DNA of 64,000 nt from JALHST01 sp963798435 (GTDB taxonomy: Bacteria > Bacteroidota > Bacteroidia > Flavobacteriales > Flavobacteriaceae), in contig CAWCTF010000004.1 of NCBI GenBank assembly GCA_963798435.1, forward strand, positions 1,342,182 through 1,406,181, read 5' to 3'. Made by a program: the position numbers and the translations under genes. Positions 53,497 to 63,097 of the stretch are shown piece after piece; the stretch's first letter is position 1; each line of letters begins with the position of its first letter. The notes beneath the pieces were generated by a model. That model was given only the letters and a program-made list of their open reading frames with translations. It ran no database searches and was not told the DNA's origin.

Positions 53497-54385
53497 CTAG
53501 AGCGGGACCACGTCCACCGTCTGCGTCGACTTGTGCGCCCCCGACGCGCGCAGCGCCCCGGTCACCGGCGCGACATCGGCATAGTCGCGGCCGACCGCGA
53601 CCACGACGTGATCGGCGCCGACCAGCAGGTCATTGGTCGGATCGAACTGGACCCAGCCCATCTCGGTCCCGCACCAGGCCTGCACCCAGGCGTGCATCGC
53701 GTCCGCGCCCTCCAGCCGGGCCTTGCCCGTCGGCGGGATCGTGCGCAGCAGGCCCGAGACATAGCCCGCCGGGATCCCCAGCCCGCGCAGCGCGGCGATC
53801 ATGATATGGGTGAAGTCCTGGCAGACGCCGCGGCGGCGGGCGAAGGCCTCGGCCGGATCGGTGTGCACGTCGGTGGCCTTGGCGTCGAAGGTCATGTCGC
53901 GGTGCAGCGCCGCGCCGACCGCGCCCACCGCCTGGAACACCGAGGCGCCGGCGTCCGATCTGGTCGCGCGCGCATAGGCGGTGAACGCCGGGCCCTTGCG
54001 CGACCCGCGGGCTGTCGGCAAGGAAGTGATGCGGCGAGGCCGGGGCCAGCGTGCGGGTCGCGGCCAGTTCGGCGGCCAGCCCGGCCAGCGGCGGCGACAG
54101 GTCCAGCAGCGGCGGCGGCGCGTTGCGGCGGACCCGCGCGGTCAGCCGGAAGGTCGACCGCGTCGATCGGATCGGTCATAGGCGATCTCGCTCGATCGCG
54201 TTGCCGAAGAAATCCACCCCGTCGCGGCGGTCGTCGGGCCGCGGCTCGATCCCGAGGTAGCCCGAGATCATCTGCTGCTCGCCCGTCATGTCGGCCGGCA
54301 TCAGCCGCAGCAGGTGGCGGCTGGTCGAGGCCGGGCTCGAGTAGGCGTAGCCGAAACTGAGGGTGATGTCGTAGAGCGTCGCCAT
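53497..54385 (-). CDS. Transglutaminase family protein (several frameshifts)
   Basis: Read from ATG 54385 (MATLYDITLSFGYAYSSPAS), the N-terminal transglutaminase-associated beta domain is clear for about 65 residues. The frame then slips near 54,190, continues in another as FRLTARVRRNAPPPLLDLSP, and slips again near 54,005 into GPAFTAYARAT. The catalytic core is intact in the last frame: Cys in RRGVCQDFTHIMIAALRGLG, His in DAMHAWVQAW and Asp in FDPTND. The corrected length is about 295 residues. Its ATG follows the upstream stop with one base between (TGAGATG), so it belongs to the same operon. The family is linked to amidation or peptidase-like chemistry of unknown substrate. Confidence 0.8.
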
Positions 54386-54386
54386 C

Positions 54387-56795
54387 TCAGGTCAGATAGG
54401 TCGCGGTCAGGCTGTCGGACAGGCGGGCGATCTCTTCCTTCAGGGCCAGCAGCTCTTCGGTGTCGAGCACATCGGGGGTGGCGATGGCCAGTTCGGTATG
54501 CAGCCGCAGGATCTCGCGCGACAGCGGCGACAGCTGGCCGCCCGCCACCGCGTTCGGCAGCATCGCGATCTGGTTCTTCAGTTCGGTCAACTGGTAGATC
54601 ACCGCGCGCGGGTTCTGGTTGTCGAGCGCCAGCAGGTCGATCACCGTGGCGCGGTTGGTCTCGACCGTGAACCGGCGCTTGTGGGTCATCACGCTGTCGC
54701 CGACCTCGACCGCGACGTCGAAACTGCCCTCGGGCGCGTCGGGATCGGCGAAACAGGCCAGCACCGAGGTCATCCGGTCGGCCCGCTCCAGCGCCCGGCC
54801 GACCGACAGGAACCGCCAGCCGGTGAAGCGGTACATGTTCTCGTGGACGAGCCCGGTGAAGCCGGCGAGCTTTCGCAGCAGCACGCTCATCGCGCGCGCC
54901 GCATCGTCGCCGGGCTGCGCGGTGGCGGCCATGCTGCGGGCGGTCTTGGCCAGATCGCGCAACGCCATCCAGCCGTCGATCGAGAACCGGTCGCGGACCT
55001 TGGCCGGCGCAGCCGATGGCGGCGTCGAGCAGTCGCGCAGACCGCGTCGGGCACCGGCTGGCGCGGCATCGCGCCCAGCGGCTTCCAGCCGGTCGGCGAT
55101 CAGCCGGCAGCAGCGGCGCCTCGGGATCGCCGGTCTCCAGCAGCCGCTGGTGATAGGCGCGGTGCTTGCGGACCAGCGCCTCGGAGCGTTCGACATAGCG
55201 GCCGAGCCAGTAGAGGTTATCGGCCGCCCGGGCCGGCAGCAGGCCGGGCTGGCGGCGGACGAAGGGCGCGTCGGGCGGCAGCGCCAGGCTGTCGCGGGCG
55301 ACCGGCTTGTCGGACACGATCCAGACATCCGCGACCGAGCCGCCGGAGCGCATCGCAAGCGCGGTCACGTCGTCCGAGCGGCCGATCCGGGCGTAGCCGC
55401 CCGGCATCACCGCCCAGCCGTCCGGGGTGCGGGCGCGAAGATCCGCACCGTCATCGGGCGCGGCACCAGCCGGCCGTCGGACCAGGCCGGGGTGGTCGAC
55501 AGCGTCACCGCTTCCTGGCCGACCAGGTTGGCGCCGTCCTCTTCCAGCCAGGCGGCGATCGAGTCGCGCGCGGTGCCGCGGAACTGGCCGCCGAGCGCGG
55601 TGGTGGCATCGACCTCGAAGGGCAGCGAGGTGCTAGCGCGGGGCCGATCATCATCCGCCCGGTATGGGCCTTCACATGGTCCAGCTCGCGGCGCTGGCCG
55701 CACCACCAGGTCGCGATGTTCGGCAGCTTCAGCGGCTCGCCCAGCAGCCGCCGCGCGATCGCGGGCAGGAAGGCGAGCAGCGCGCGGGCCTCCAGCACGC
55801 CCGAGCCCAGCGCATTGGCCATCGTCAGCGTGCCCGCGCGCGGACCGCGCCGACCATGCCCGGGCGTGCCGAGATGCGAGCGCTGGTCCAGTTCCAGCGG
55901 GTCGGCATAGGCCGAATCGAGCCGCCGCCAGAGCACGTTCACCGGCCGCGGGCCCGAGATCGTGCGGACCATCACCTGGCCGTTCTCGACCTTCAGATCC
56001 TCGCATTCCAGGAGCATGAAGCCGAGGTAGCGGGCGATATAGGCGTGCTCGAAATAGGTATCGGTCTGCGAGCCGGGGGTCAGGATCGCCGACCCGGCCG
56101 TCGGTATCGCCGATCAGCCCGTTCAGCGCGTCGCGGAAGTTGCGGAAGAAGCCCGCCAGCCGCTCGACGTTGGCGGTGGCGAAATAGTCCGAGAACACCC
56201 GGCTGGTGGCGATCCGGTTTTCCAGCGCGAAGCCGGCGCCCGAGGGGGCCTGGGTGCGGTCGCCGAGGACGAACCACGAGCCGTCGGGCGAGCGTCCGAC
56301 CTCGAAGGCCAGGACATGCAGGAAATGCCCCGAGCGCGGGGTCAGCCCGACCAGCGGGCGCAGCCATTCCGGGTTGCGGGCCACCAGATGCGGCGGCAGC
56401 AGGCCGTCGGCGACCAGCCGGCCGGGGCCGTAGAGATCGGCCATCACCTGTTCCAGCAGCTCGGCGCGCTGCACGATGCCCGTCCGCCAGCTTCTGCCAT
56501 TCCGCCTCGTGGATCAGCACCGGGATATGGCTGAGCGGCCAGTCGCGCTCGGTCGAGCGCGCCGTCGCCGTGCTGGCGGAAATAGACCCCGGCGTCGCGC
56601 AGGTGCTGGTCGCCGCGGGCGAAGCGGCGCAGCAGGGATTTTTCGTCCTGGCGGGCCAGGTAGTCGATGAAGTTGGTCCAGACCGGGCGCAGCGCGCCGC
56701 TGGCGGACATCAGTTCGTCGGCGGTGCCCGGCGATCGGCCGGTAGCCGGCGATCAGCGCCGGGACCGGACCCTGTGGCTGCGCCGCGCCGGTCAT
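54387..56795 (-). CDS. Circularly permuted ATP-grasp plus alpha-E domain protein (many frameshifts)
   Basis: From ATG 56795 (MTGAAQPQGPVPALIAGYRP) the text passes through at least six frame changes but stays recognisable. LMSASGALRPVWTNFIDYLA, FVLGDRTQAPSGAGFALENR, SGPRPVNVLWRRLDSAYADP, EARALLAFLPAIARRLLGEPLKLPN and VMPGGYARIG form a circularly permuted type 2 ATP-grasp enzyme (DUF404/407). AADNLYWLGRYVERSEALVRKHR, KVRDRFSIDGWMALRDLAK and NMYRFTGWRFLSVGRALERADRM form the alpha-E domain (DUF403). The corrected length is about 800 residues. The two domains occur fused or adjacent, with a transglutaminase, in many proteobacteria; a peptide-ligase role has been proposed. Confidence 0.8.
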
Positions 56796-56796
56796 C

Positions 56797-57887
56797 TCAG
56801 AGCCCGCTCGCCCGCCTGAGGTCCAGCGTCATCGGAAACTCCGGATGCGGCCGGTCGTCGGGCACCGGATAGCCGCCCGGGGTGTGGCCGGTCTTCTCGA
56901 ACCGCGCCAGCCGCCGCGCCTCGGCCTCGTTGCCGTTGACCGGGAAGGTGTCGTAGTTGCGCCCGCCCGGATGCGCGACGTGATAGGTGCAGCCGCCCAG
57001 CGCCCGGCCCGACCAGGTGTCGATAGATGTCGAAGGTCAGCGGCGCGTTGACCGGCAGCACCGGATGCAGCGCCTCGGACGGCTGCCACGCCTTGAAGCG
57101 CACCGCCGCCGACAGCGGTACCGCCGCCGGCCCCGGCGTCAGCGGCACCCGGCGCTGGTTGCAGGCGACGATGTAGCGGCCCGGATTGGCGGTCGGTCAG
57201 CCTGACCTGCAGCCGCTCGACCGAGCTGTCGGTATAGCGCACCGTGCCGCCGATCGCGCCGCGTTCGCCCAGCACATGCCAGGGTTCCAGCGCCTGCCGG
57301 AGTTCCAGGTTCACGCCGTCATACTCGACCTCGCCGCAGAACGGGAACCGGAACTCGGCCTGCGCCTCGTACCAGTCGGGGCGCAGCGTGAAGCCGTGGT
57401 GGAGAGGTCGCGCAGGACGTCGAGGAAATCGGCCCAGACAAACTCGCGCAGCATGAAGCGGTCGTGCAGCGTGGTGCCCCAGCGGGTCAGCTTGCCCTTG
57501 ATCGGCGCCGTCCAGAACCGCGCGATCAGGGCCCGGATCAGGACCTGCTGGGCAAGGTTCATCTGCGGGTCGGGCGGCATCTCGAAGCCGCGAAACTCCA
57601 GGAGGCCCAGCCGGCCGGTGGGGCCGTCCGGGGAATACAGCTTGTCGATGCAGATTTCCGCGCGGTGGGTGTTGCCGGTCACGTCGATCAGGATGTTCCG
57701 CAGCAGCCGGTCCGACAGCCACGGCGGCTGCGCCCCGGCCTCGGCGGGGTCGGGGATCTGGGCCAGCGCGATTTCCAGCTCGTAGAGGCAGTCGTGCCGC
57801 GCCTCGTCGATCCGGGGCGCCTGCGAGGTCGGGCCGATGAAGAGGCCCGAGAACAGGTAGCTGAGCGACGGGATGCCGCTGCCAGTG
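56797..57887 (-). CDS. C-terminal part of a DUF2126 transglutaminase-like protein, cut at junction, frameshifted
   Basis: The frame starting at the junction reads SGIPSLSYLFSGLFIGPTS, then DVTGNTHRAEICIDKLYSPD, GRLGLLEFRGFEMPPDPQMN, TRWGTTLHDRFMLREFVWADF, EAQAEFRFPFCGEVEYDGVNLELR and FDIYDTWSGRALGGCTYHV, ending at TGA 56797. This is the DUF2126 region that follows a transglutaminase domain in a ~1100-residue protein, so roughly the last third is present. Frame changes fall near 57,400, 57,195, 57,020 and elsewhere. The next gene's ATG follows the stop by one base, the same TGAGATG arrangement as at 54,383-54,389. Confidence 0.8.
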
Positions 57888-57897
57888 CATTCCAGCG
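57880..57897. other. Junction 2: alphaproteobacterial-like to actinobacterial sequence
   Basis: On the minus strand an actinobacterial PAC2 protein reads up to LLSGFEPDFRWN. Within a few bases the next sensible text, in another frame, is SGIPSLSYLFSGLF of the proteobacterial DUF2126 protein. Both proteins are cut mid-domain. GC content is high on both sides, so the change shows only from protein identity and codon style. Confidence 0.8.
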
Positions 57898-58227
57898 GAA
57901 GTCGGGCTCGAAGCCGGAGAGAAGCAGGAAGGGCTGCCCGATCTCGTCTTTCATGAGGCGGAGCGTCAACGTCGCCGCCTGGTAGTCGGAGATGTGGTCC
58001 TGGTCGAACGTGATGATGGGGCGCCGGGCCCGGTAGTCGAGGAGGACGTCGGCGTCGAAGGTCGCCACGATCTCGCCCTCGAGCGATGTCGGTGAGGTAC
58101 TGGGTCAGCTGCGCTCACCGTCGATCCGGCGTCGGCGAAGCCGGTCAGGCCGGCGACGAGCGGCAGGCCGGTCGGGTACGCCGTCGGCGCCGGGAGAAAG
58201 CTCGTAGAGGTCTGCGGGTTCGGGCAT
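57888..58227 (-). CDS. N-terminal part of a PAC2 family protein, truncated and frameshifted
   Basis: Read from ATG 58227 (MPEPADLYELSPGADGVP), then TGLPLVAGLTGFADAGSTVS, and after two frame changes (near 58,170 and 58,085) VATFDADVLLDYRARRPIIT, FDQDHISDYQAATLTLRLMK and GQPFLLLSGFEPDFRW. This matches the actinobacterial PAC2 (proteasome assembly chaperone-like) family, normally about 290-310 residues, of which some 110 remain. It is divergent from the leucyl aminopeptidase gene, an arrangement I recall from Microbacteriaceae. Confidence 0.75.
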
Positions 58228-58321
58228 GCCGTCAATGCTAGGCACGGGCGGTCGACGCCACGGCCCCGCGAGGGAATGCTGACAGCGAACGTGCCGCCCG
58301 GACTCCGATACAATGGCTGGC

Positions 58322-59846
58322 ATGACCGTCGCCGAAGCTCTCCGTCTCCATCCGAACCTCACCGCAGCCGACGTCTTCGTCATCGGCGTCGTTCCCGGCA
58401 AGGGCGACGACGCTCCCACCCTGCTGTGGGATGCACCCGAGCTGGCCGATGCGCTCAAGGGCCTCGGCGTGACAGGCGGACGCGACGAGGTGACGAGGTT
58501 GCCGGCCTCGTCTCTCGGATCCTCGCGTCGTCGGTCTCGCCCGTCGCGACCATCGCGCTCGTCGGCCTGGGCGCCGCCGTCTCGATCGAGACGCTCCGCT
58601 ACGCCGCAGGCTCTGCCGCCCGTCAGCTCACCGGCCGCACCCGCGTCGCCTTCGGTCTCCCCGTCGCCGACGACGCCGAGGCGCTGGCCGTGCTCGAGGG
58701 CGCCGCCATCGGCGCGTACGCGTTCGACGCGTACCGCCACTCCTCGGCGAGCGATGCCAAGAAGGCCGTCGCACGAGGTCGATCATCGTCACGGCGACCG
58801 ACCGATCGATGCCGCGAGTCGATCGCTCGAGGCGCGCAGCCGTGGCGCCAGGCCGTGCACACCGTCCGCGACCTCGTCACGACTCCCCCGATCGACCTCT
58901 CGCCGGCCGCACTCGCCGACGAGGCCGTCCGCCTGCTCGGCCACCGACGACGTCACCGTCACCGTGCTCGACGGGCGACGAACTCCGCGACGGGCGGCTT
59001 CGGCGGCATCCTCGGCGTCGGGCAGGGATCCGCGCGCCCGCCCCGCTTGGTCAAGGTCGCAGTACGCGCCCGCCGGCGCCGCGAAGCACCTCGCCCTCGT
59101 CGGCAAGGGCATCACGTTCGACACGGGCGGGCTGTCGCTCAAGCCCGCCGGCGCGATGGTCGGCATGAAGTACGACATGACCGGCGCGGCGACCGTCCTG
59201 GCCGTGACGCTGGCCGCTGCCGAGCTCGCGCTGCCCGTCGCGCGTGACCGCGTGGCTCTGCATCGCCGAGAACATGCTCGGCGGCGACCGCGATCCGCCC
59301 CGACGACGTGCTCACCATCCGGGGCGGCACCACCGTCGAGGTGATCAACACCGACGCCGAGGGCCGGCTCGTGCTGGCCGACGGCCTCGTCGCCGCGAGC
59401 GAGGAGCAGCCCGACGCGATCATCGACGTCGCCACGCTCACCGGGGCGCAGGTCGTCGCCCTCGGCAAGCGCTACGTCGGCGTCATGGGCGACCGACGAC
59501 CTCGCCGCCGAGGTCGTCGAGGCTCGCCGACGCGCGTCGGCGAGACCGTTCTGGCGCATGCCGCTGCCGCCCGAGCTGCGCACGCGGCTCAACTCCGACA
59601 TCGCCGACATCGCCAACGCGACGCCGGGCAACACGGCGGCCGGCATGCTGGTCGCCGGCGTGTTCCTGAAGGAGTTCGTCGGCAAGAAGCGAGGGCACCG
59701 ACGACGCCGATCCCGTGGGCGCACCTCGACATCGCCGGGCCGGCGAGCAACAAGGCGCGGCGGCTACGGCTTCACGGCCAAGGGCGCCGACCGGCGTCAC
59801 CGTGCGCACGCTGATCGCCCTGGCCGACTCGTTCTCGGCGGCGTAG
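58322..59846 (+). CDS. pepA: Leucyl aminopeptidase (M17), with many frameshifts
   Basis: A cytosolic aminopeptidase of about 500 residues spread over all three frames. Fragments in order: MTVAEALRLHPNLTAADVFV, SVSPVATIALVGLGAAVSIE, AVHTVRDLVTTPPIDLSPAA, GGFGGILGVGQGS, HLALVGKGITFDTGGLSLKP, AENMLGG, and the M17 signature NTDAEGRLVLADGLV with the catalytic metal ligands, then NATPGNTAAGMLVAG and VTVRTLIALADSFSAA ending at TAG 59844-59846. At least eight single-base changes are needed, mostly insertions (for example near 58,793, 58,945, 58,975, 59,247 and 59,757). ATG 58313 is an alternative start. The enzyme removes N-terminal residues from peptides using two divalent metals. Confidence 0.85.
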
Positions 59847-59958
59847 TAGGGTCGTACGGGGGCGGGAGAAACCCGCCGTGATCTCGCAGCGCAGCGCCGC
59901 GTCGTCGCCACTCGACTACGGACGCGCGTGCTACGCGACGCACTGCATCGAACTGCAC

Positions 59959-59966
59959 GAGAGGAG
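59959..59966 (+). promoter_or_regulatory. Ribosome binding site of lpd
   Basis: GAGAGGAG lies seven bases before GTG 59974. It decides this GTG as the start of dihydrolipoyl dehydrogenase instead of any upstream ATG. Confidence 0.65.
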
Positions 59967-59973
59967 TTGCTGG

Positions 59974-61356
59974 GTGTCGGAGCAGAATTTTGACCTTGTC
60001 GTGCTCGGCGGCGGGAGCGGCGGCTACGCCGCCGCGCTGCGCGCGAGCCAGCTCGGCCTGACGCGTCGCGACTGATCGAGAAGGACAAGGTCGGCGGCAC
60101 CTGCCTGCACCTCGGCTGCATCCCGACCAAGGCCCTGCTGCACTCGGCCGAGGTCGCCGACGTCTCGCGCGAGTCGGCCAAGTACGGCGTCAACACCGAC
60201 TTCCACGGCATCGACATCGCCGCGCGTCACCGACCTACCGCGAGAGCATCGTCGCGCAGCAAGTACAAGGGCCTGCAGGGCCTCGTCAAGGCCCGCGGCA
60301 TCACCACGATCGAGGGCGAGGGCCGACTGACCTCCCCGACGACCGTGCAGGTCGGCGACGACACGATCACCGGCAAGAACGTCGTGCTCGCGACCGGCTC
60401 CTACTCGCGCAGCCTCCCCGGTCTCGAGATCGGCGGCCGGGTCATCACCTCCGAGCAGGCCCTCGAGCTCGACTTCGTCCCGAAGAAGGTCGCCGTCCTC
60501 GGCGGCGGCGTCATCGGCGTCGAGTTCGCCAGCGTCTGGAAGTCGCTTCGGCTGCCGAGGTCACGATCATCGAGGCGCTCCCCCACCTCGTGCCGAACGA
60601 GGACGAGTCGATCACCAAGCGTTCGAGCGCGCGTTCCGCAAGCGCGGCATCGACTTCAAGCTCGGCGTCCGCTTCCAGGGCGTGACGCAGAACGACGACG
60701 GCGTCGTCGTCACGCTCGAGAACGGCAAGACCTTCGAGGCCGACCTGCTGCTCGTCGCCGTCGGCCGCGGCCCGTCGACCGCAGGGCCTCGGCTTCGAAG
60801 AGGTCGGCGTCACCATGGACCGCGGCTTCGTCCTCACCAACGAGCGCCTCGCGACCAACATCCCCGGCGTCTACGCCGTCGGCGACATCGTCCCCGGCCT
60901 GCAGCTCGCCCACCGCGGCTTCCAGCAGGGCATCTTCGTCGCCGAAGAGATCGCCGGGCCTCAACCCCGTCGTGATCGACGACGTCAACATCCCCAAGGT
61001 CACCTACTCCGACCCCGAGGTCGCGTCGGTCGGCCTCACCGAGGCCAAGGCCGTCGAGAAGTACGGCGCCGACAAGATCGCCAGCCTACGACTACAACCT
61101 CGCCGGCAACGGCAAGAGCCACATCATCGGCACGTCCGGCTCGGTCAAGGTCGTGCGCGTCAACGACGGCCCGGTCGTCGGCGTCCACATGATCGGCGCC
61201 CGCGTCGGCGAGCTGATCGGCGAGGCGCAGCTCGCCGTCAACTGGGAGGCGTACCCCGAAGACATCGCCCGCCTCATCCACGCGCACCCGACGCAGAACG
61301 AGGCCCTCGGCGAGGCCTTCCTGGCCCTCGCCGGCAAGCCGCTCCACGCGATCTAG
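59974..61356 (+). CDS. lpd: Dihydrolipoyl dehydrogenase (E3), frameshifted
   Basis: Starts at GTG with SEQNFDLVVLGGGSGGYAAA, the FAD site. The redox centre is GGTCLHLGCIPTKALLHSAE. Then come KNVVLATGSYSRSLPG, KVAVLGGGVIGVEFASVWKS for NAD, the active-site region NIPGVYAVGDIVPG and the C-terminal dimer motif HAHPTQNEALGEAFLAL, ending at 61,356. About 460 residues are expected. Single-base insertions break the frame near 60,066, 60,073, 60,224, 60,232, 60,260, 60,545-60,552, 60,620, 60,785, 60,958 and 61,086. It reoxidises the lipoyl groups of 2-oxo acid dehydrogenases and is directly upstream of the E2 gene, its partner. Confidence 0.9.
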
Positions 61357-61423
61357 CGCCGGCGCACCCGCACCGGCAGCGTCAGCACCATCCACCGCAC
61401 CACCACAGTTACAACAGAACCGC

Positions 61424-61431
61424 AGAAGGAG
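61424..61431 (+). promoter_or_regulatory. Ribosome binding site of sucB
   Basis: AGAAGGAG lies eight bases before ATG 61440, a near-perfect actinobacterial Shine-Dalgarno sequence that fixes the E2 start. Confidence 0.75.
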
Positions 61432-61439
61432 CACCACTG

Positions 61440-63017
61440 ATGAGCGAATCCGTCAACCTTCCGGCACTCGGCGAGAGTGTCACCGAGGGCACGGTCACCC
61501 GCTGGCTGAAGAAGGTCGGCGACCGCGTCGAGGTCGACGAGCCGCTGCTCGAGGTCTCGACCGACAAGGTCGACACCGAGATCCCGTCGCCCGTCGCCGG
61601 TGTGATCGAGGCGATCCTCGTTGCCGAGGACGAGACCGTCGAGGTCGGCACCGCCCTCGTCACGATCGGCGACGGCAGCGGTTCCGGCGCTCCTGCCGAA
61701 GATGCACCCGAGGCCGAGCGCCCGGCACGGGTCCCGCGTCGCCCGAGGCACCCCCGCGACCGCCGCGGCCGGCAGCTCCGCCGAGGCGTCCGAGGGCTAC
61801 GAGGGCCCCGCTGACGACGTCGAGCCGCTCCGGCCGAATCCGCGGCTGGCGACGACTCCTCCGAGGGGCTCGAGCGCCGAGGTCCCCGCCGACCCGGCTC
61901 CCGCTCCGGCGAGGACGCCGCCCGCCGAGGCGCCCGCTCCGGCGGAGTCGGCCGACCCCGCCCCCGCGGCCGCTGCTCCGGCGCCTGCCGCTGCCGGCAC
62001 CGGCTGCCGCGCCGGCTCCGGCCGCTCCCGCCGCGTCTGCTCCCGCAGCCGCTGCTCCCGCTCCGGCCCCAGCACCGGCGCGCCGGTCGGGTACGTCACT
62101 CCGCTCGTGCGCAAGCTCGCGAACGAGAAGGGCGTCGACCTGTCGACCGTCACCGGCACCGGTGTCGGCGGACGCATCCGCAAGGAGGACGTGCTGTCGC
62201 GCCGCGCGGCCGAGGCCGCCAGGCCGCTGCTGCACCGTCGGCCTCCGCGGCACCGTCGGCTCCGCTGCTCGTCGAAGTCGAGCCCCTCGCGGTCTCCGCC
62301 GCTGCGCGGCACGACCGTGCCGATGTCGCGCCTGCGCAAGGTCGTCGCCGAGCGCGCCGTCGTCTCGATGCAGACGACGGCGCAGCTCACCACCGTCGTC
62401 GAGGTCGACGTCACGAAGGTCGCGGCGTTCCGCGACGAGGTCAAGGGCGCCTTCCTCGCCGAAGACCGGCAACAAGCTGACCTTCCTGCCGTTCTTCGCC
62501 CTCGCCGCGGCCGAGGCGCTGCGGGCGTACCCGATCATCAACGCGACCGTCGACGGCGACACGATCGTCTACCCCGACACACGAGAACATCAGCATCGCG
62601 GTCGACACCGAGCGCGGCCTGCTGACCCCGGTGATCAGGAATGCCGCGACGCTCGACCTCGCCGGTCTCGCCGCGCAGATCGCCGACCTCGCCGATCGCA
62701 CCCGCGACAACAAGCTGAAGCCCGACGAGCTGGCCGGCGGCACGTTCACGCTGACCAACACCGGTTCGCGCGGCGCGCTGTTCGACACCCCGGTCGTGTT
62801 CCTGCCGCAGGTCGCGATCCTCGGCACCGGCATCGTCGAGAAGAAGCCGGTCGTCGTCACGGCCGACGGCTCGACGCGATCGCGATCCGCTCGATGGTGT
62901 ACCTCGCCCTCTCGTACGACCACCGCATCGTCGACGGTGCCGACGCCGCCCGCTTCCTCGTCGCGGTCAAGGACCGCCTCGAGAGCGGCGACTTCGCAGG
63001 GCAAGCTCGGCATCTAA
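61440..63017 (+). CDS. sucB: 2-oxoglutarate dehydrogenase E2 (dihydrolipoamide acyltransferase), frameshifted
   Basis: The N-terminal lipoyl domain is intact (SVNLPALGESVTEGTVTRWL, lipoylated Lys43 in VSTDKVDTEIPSP). A ~180-residue Ala/Pro-rich linker follows, then the peripheral subunit-binding domain (YVTPLVRKLANEKGVDLSTV, GVGGRIRKEDVL) and the catalytic domain (VPMSRLRKVVAERAV, YPIINATVDGD, GTFTLTNTGSRGALFDTPV, LSYDHRIVDGADAARFL with the HxxxDG active site), ending at TAA 63015-63017. Frame changes lie near 61,716, several in the linker, and near 62,250, 62,462, 62,586, 62,870 and 63,000. Only one lipoyl domain is visible; many actinobacterial E2s have two or three. It may serve pyruvate dehydrogenase as well. 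Confidence 0.88.
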
Positions 63018-63097
63018 CGGCATCAGCCCCGACACCGACTTTCGGGCCAACCACCACCGTTCGGCGGTGTTGTGCTCGGAAAGCGGTGTCGTCGGAA

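Noticed and set aside
49840..58000. Genomic island acquired by the flavobacterium from an alphaproteobacterium
   Set aside because: No mobility genes, attachment sites or repeats occur, both ends cut genes, and the far side continues into a third phylum instead of returning to flavobacterial DNA.
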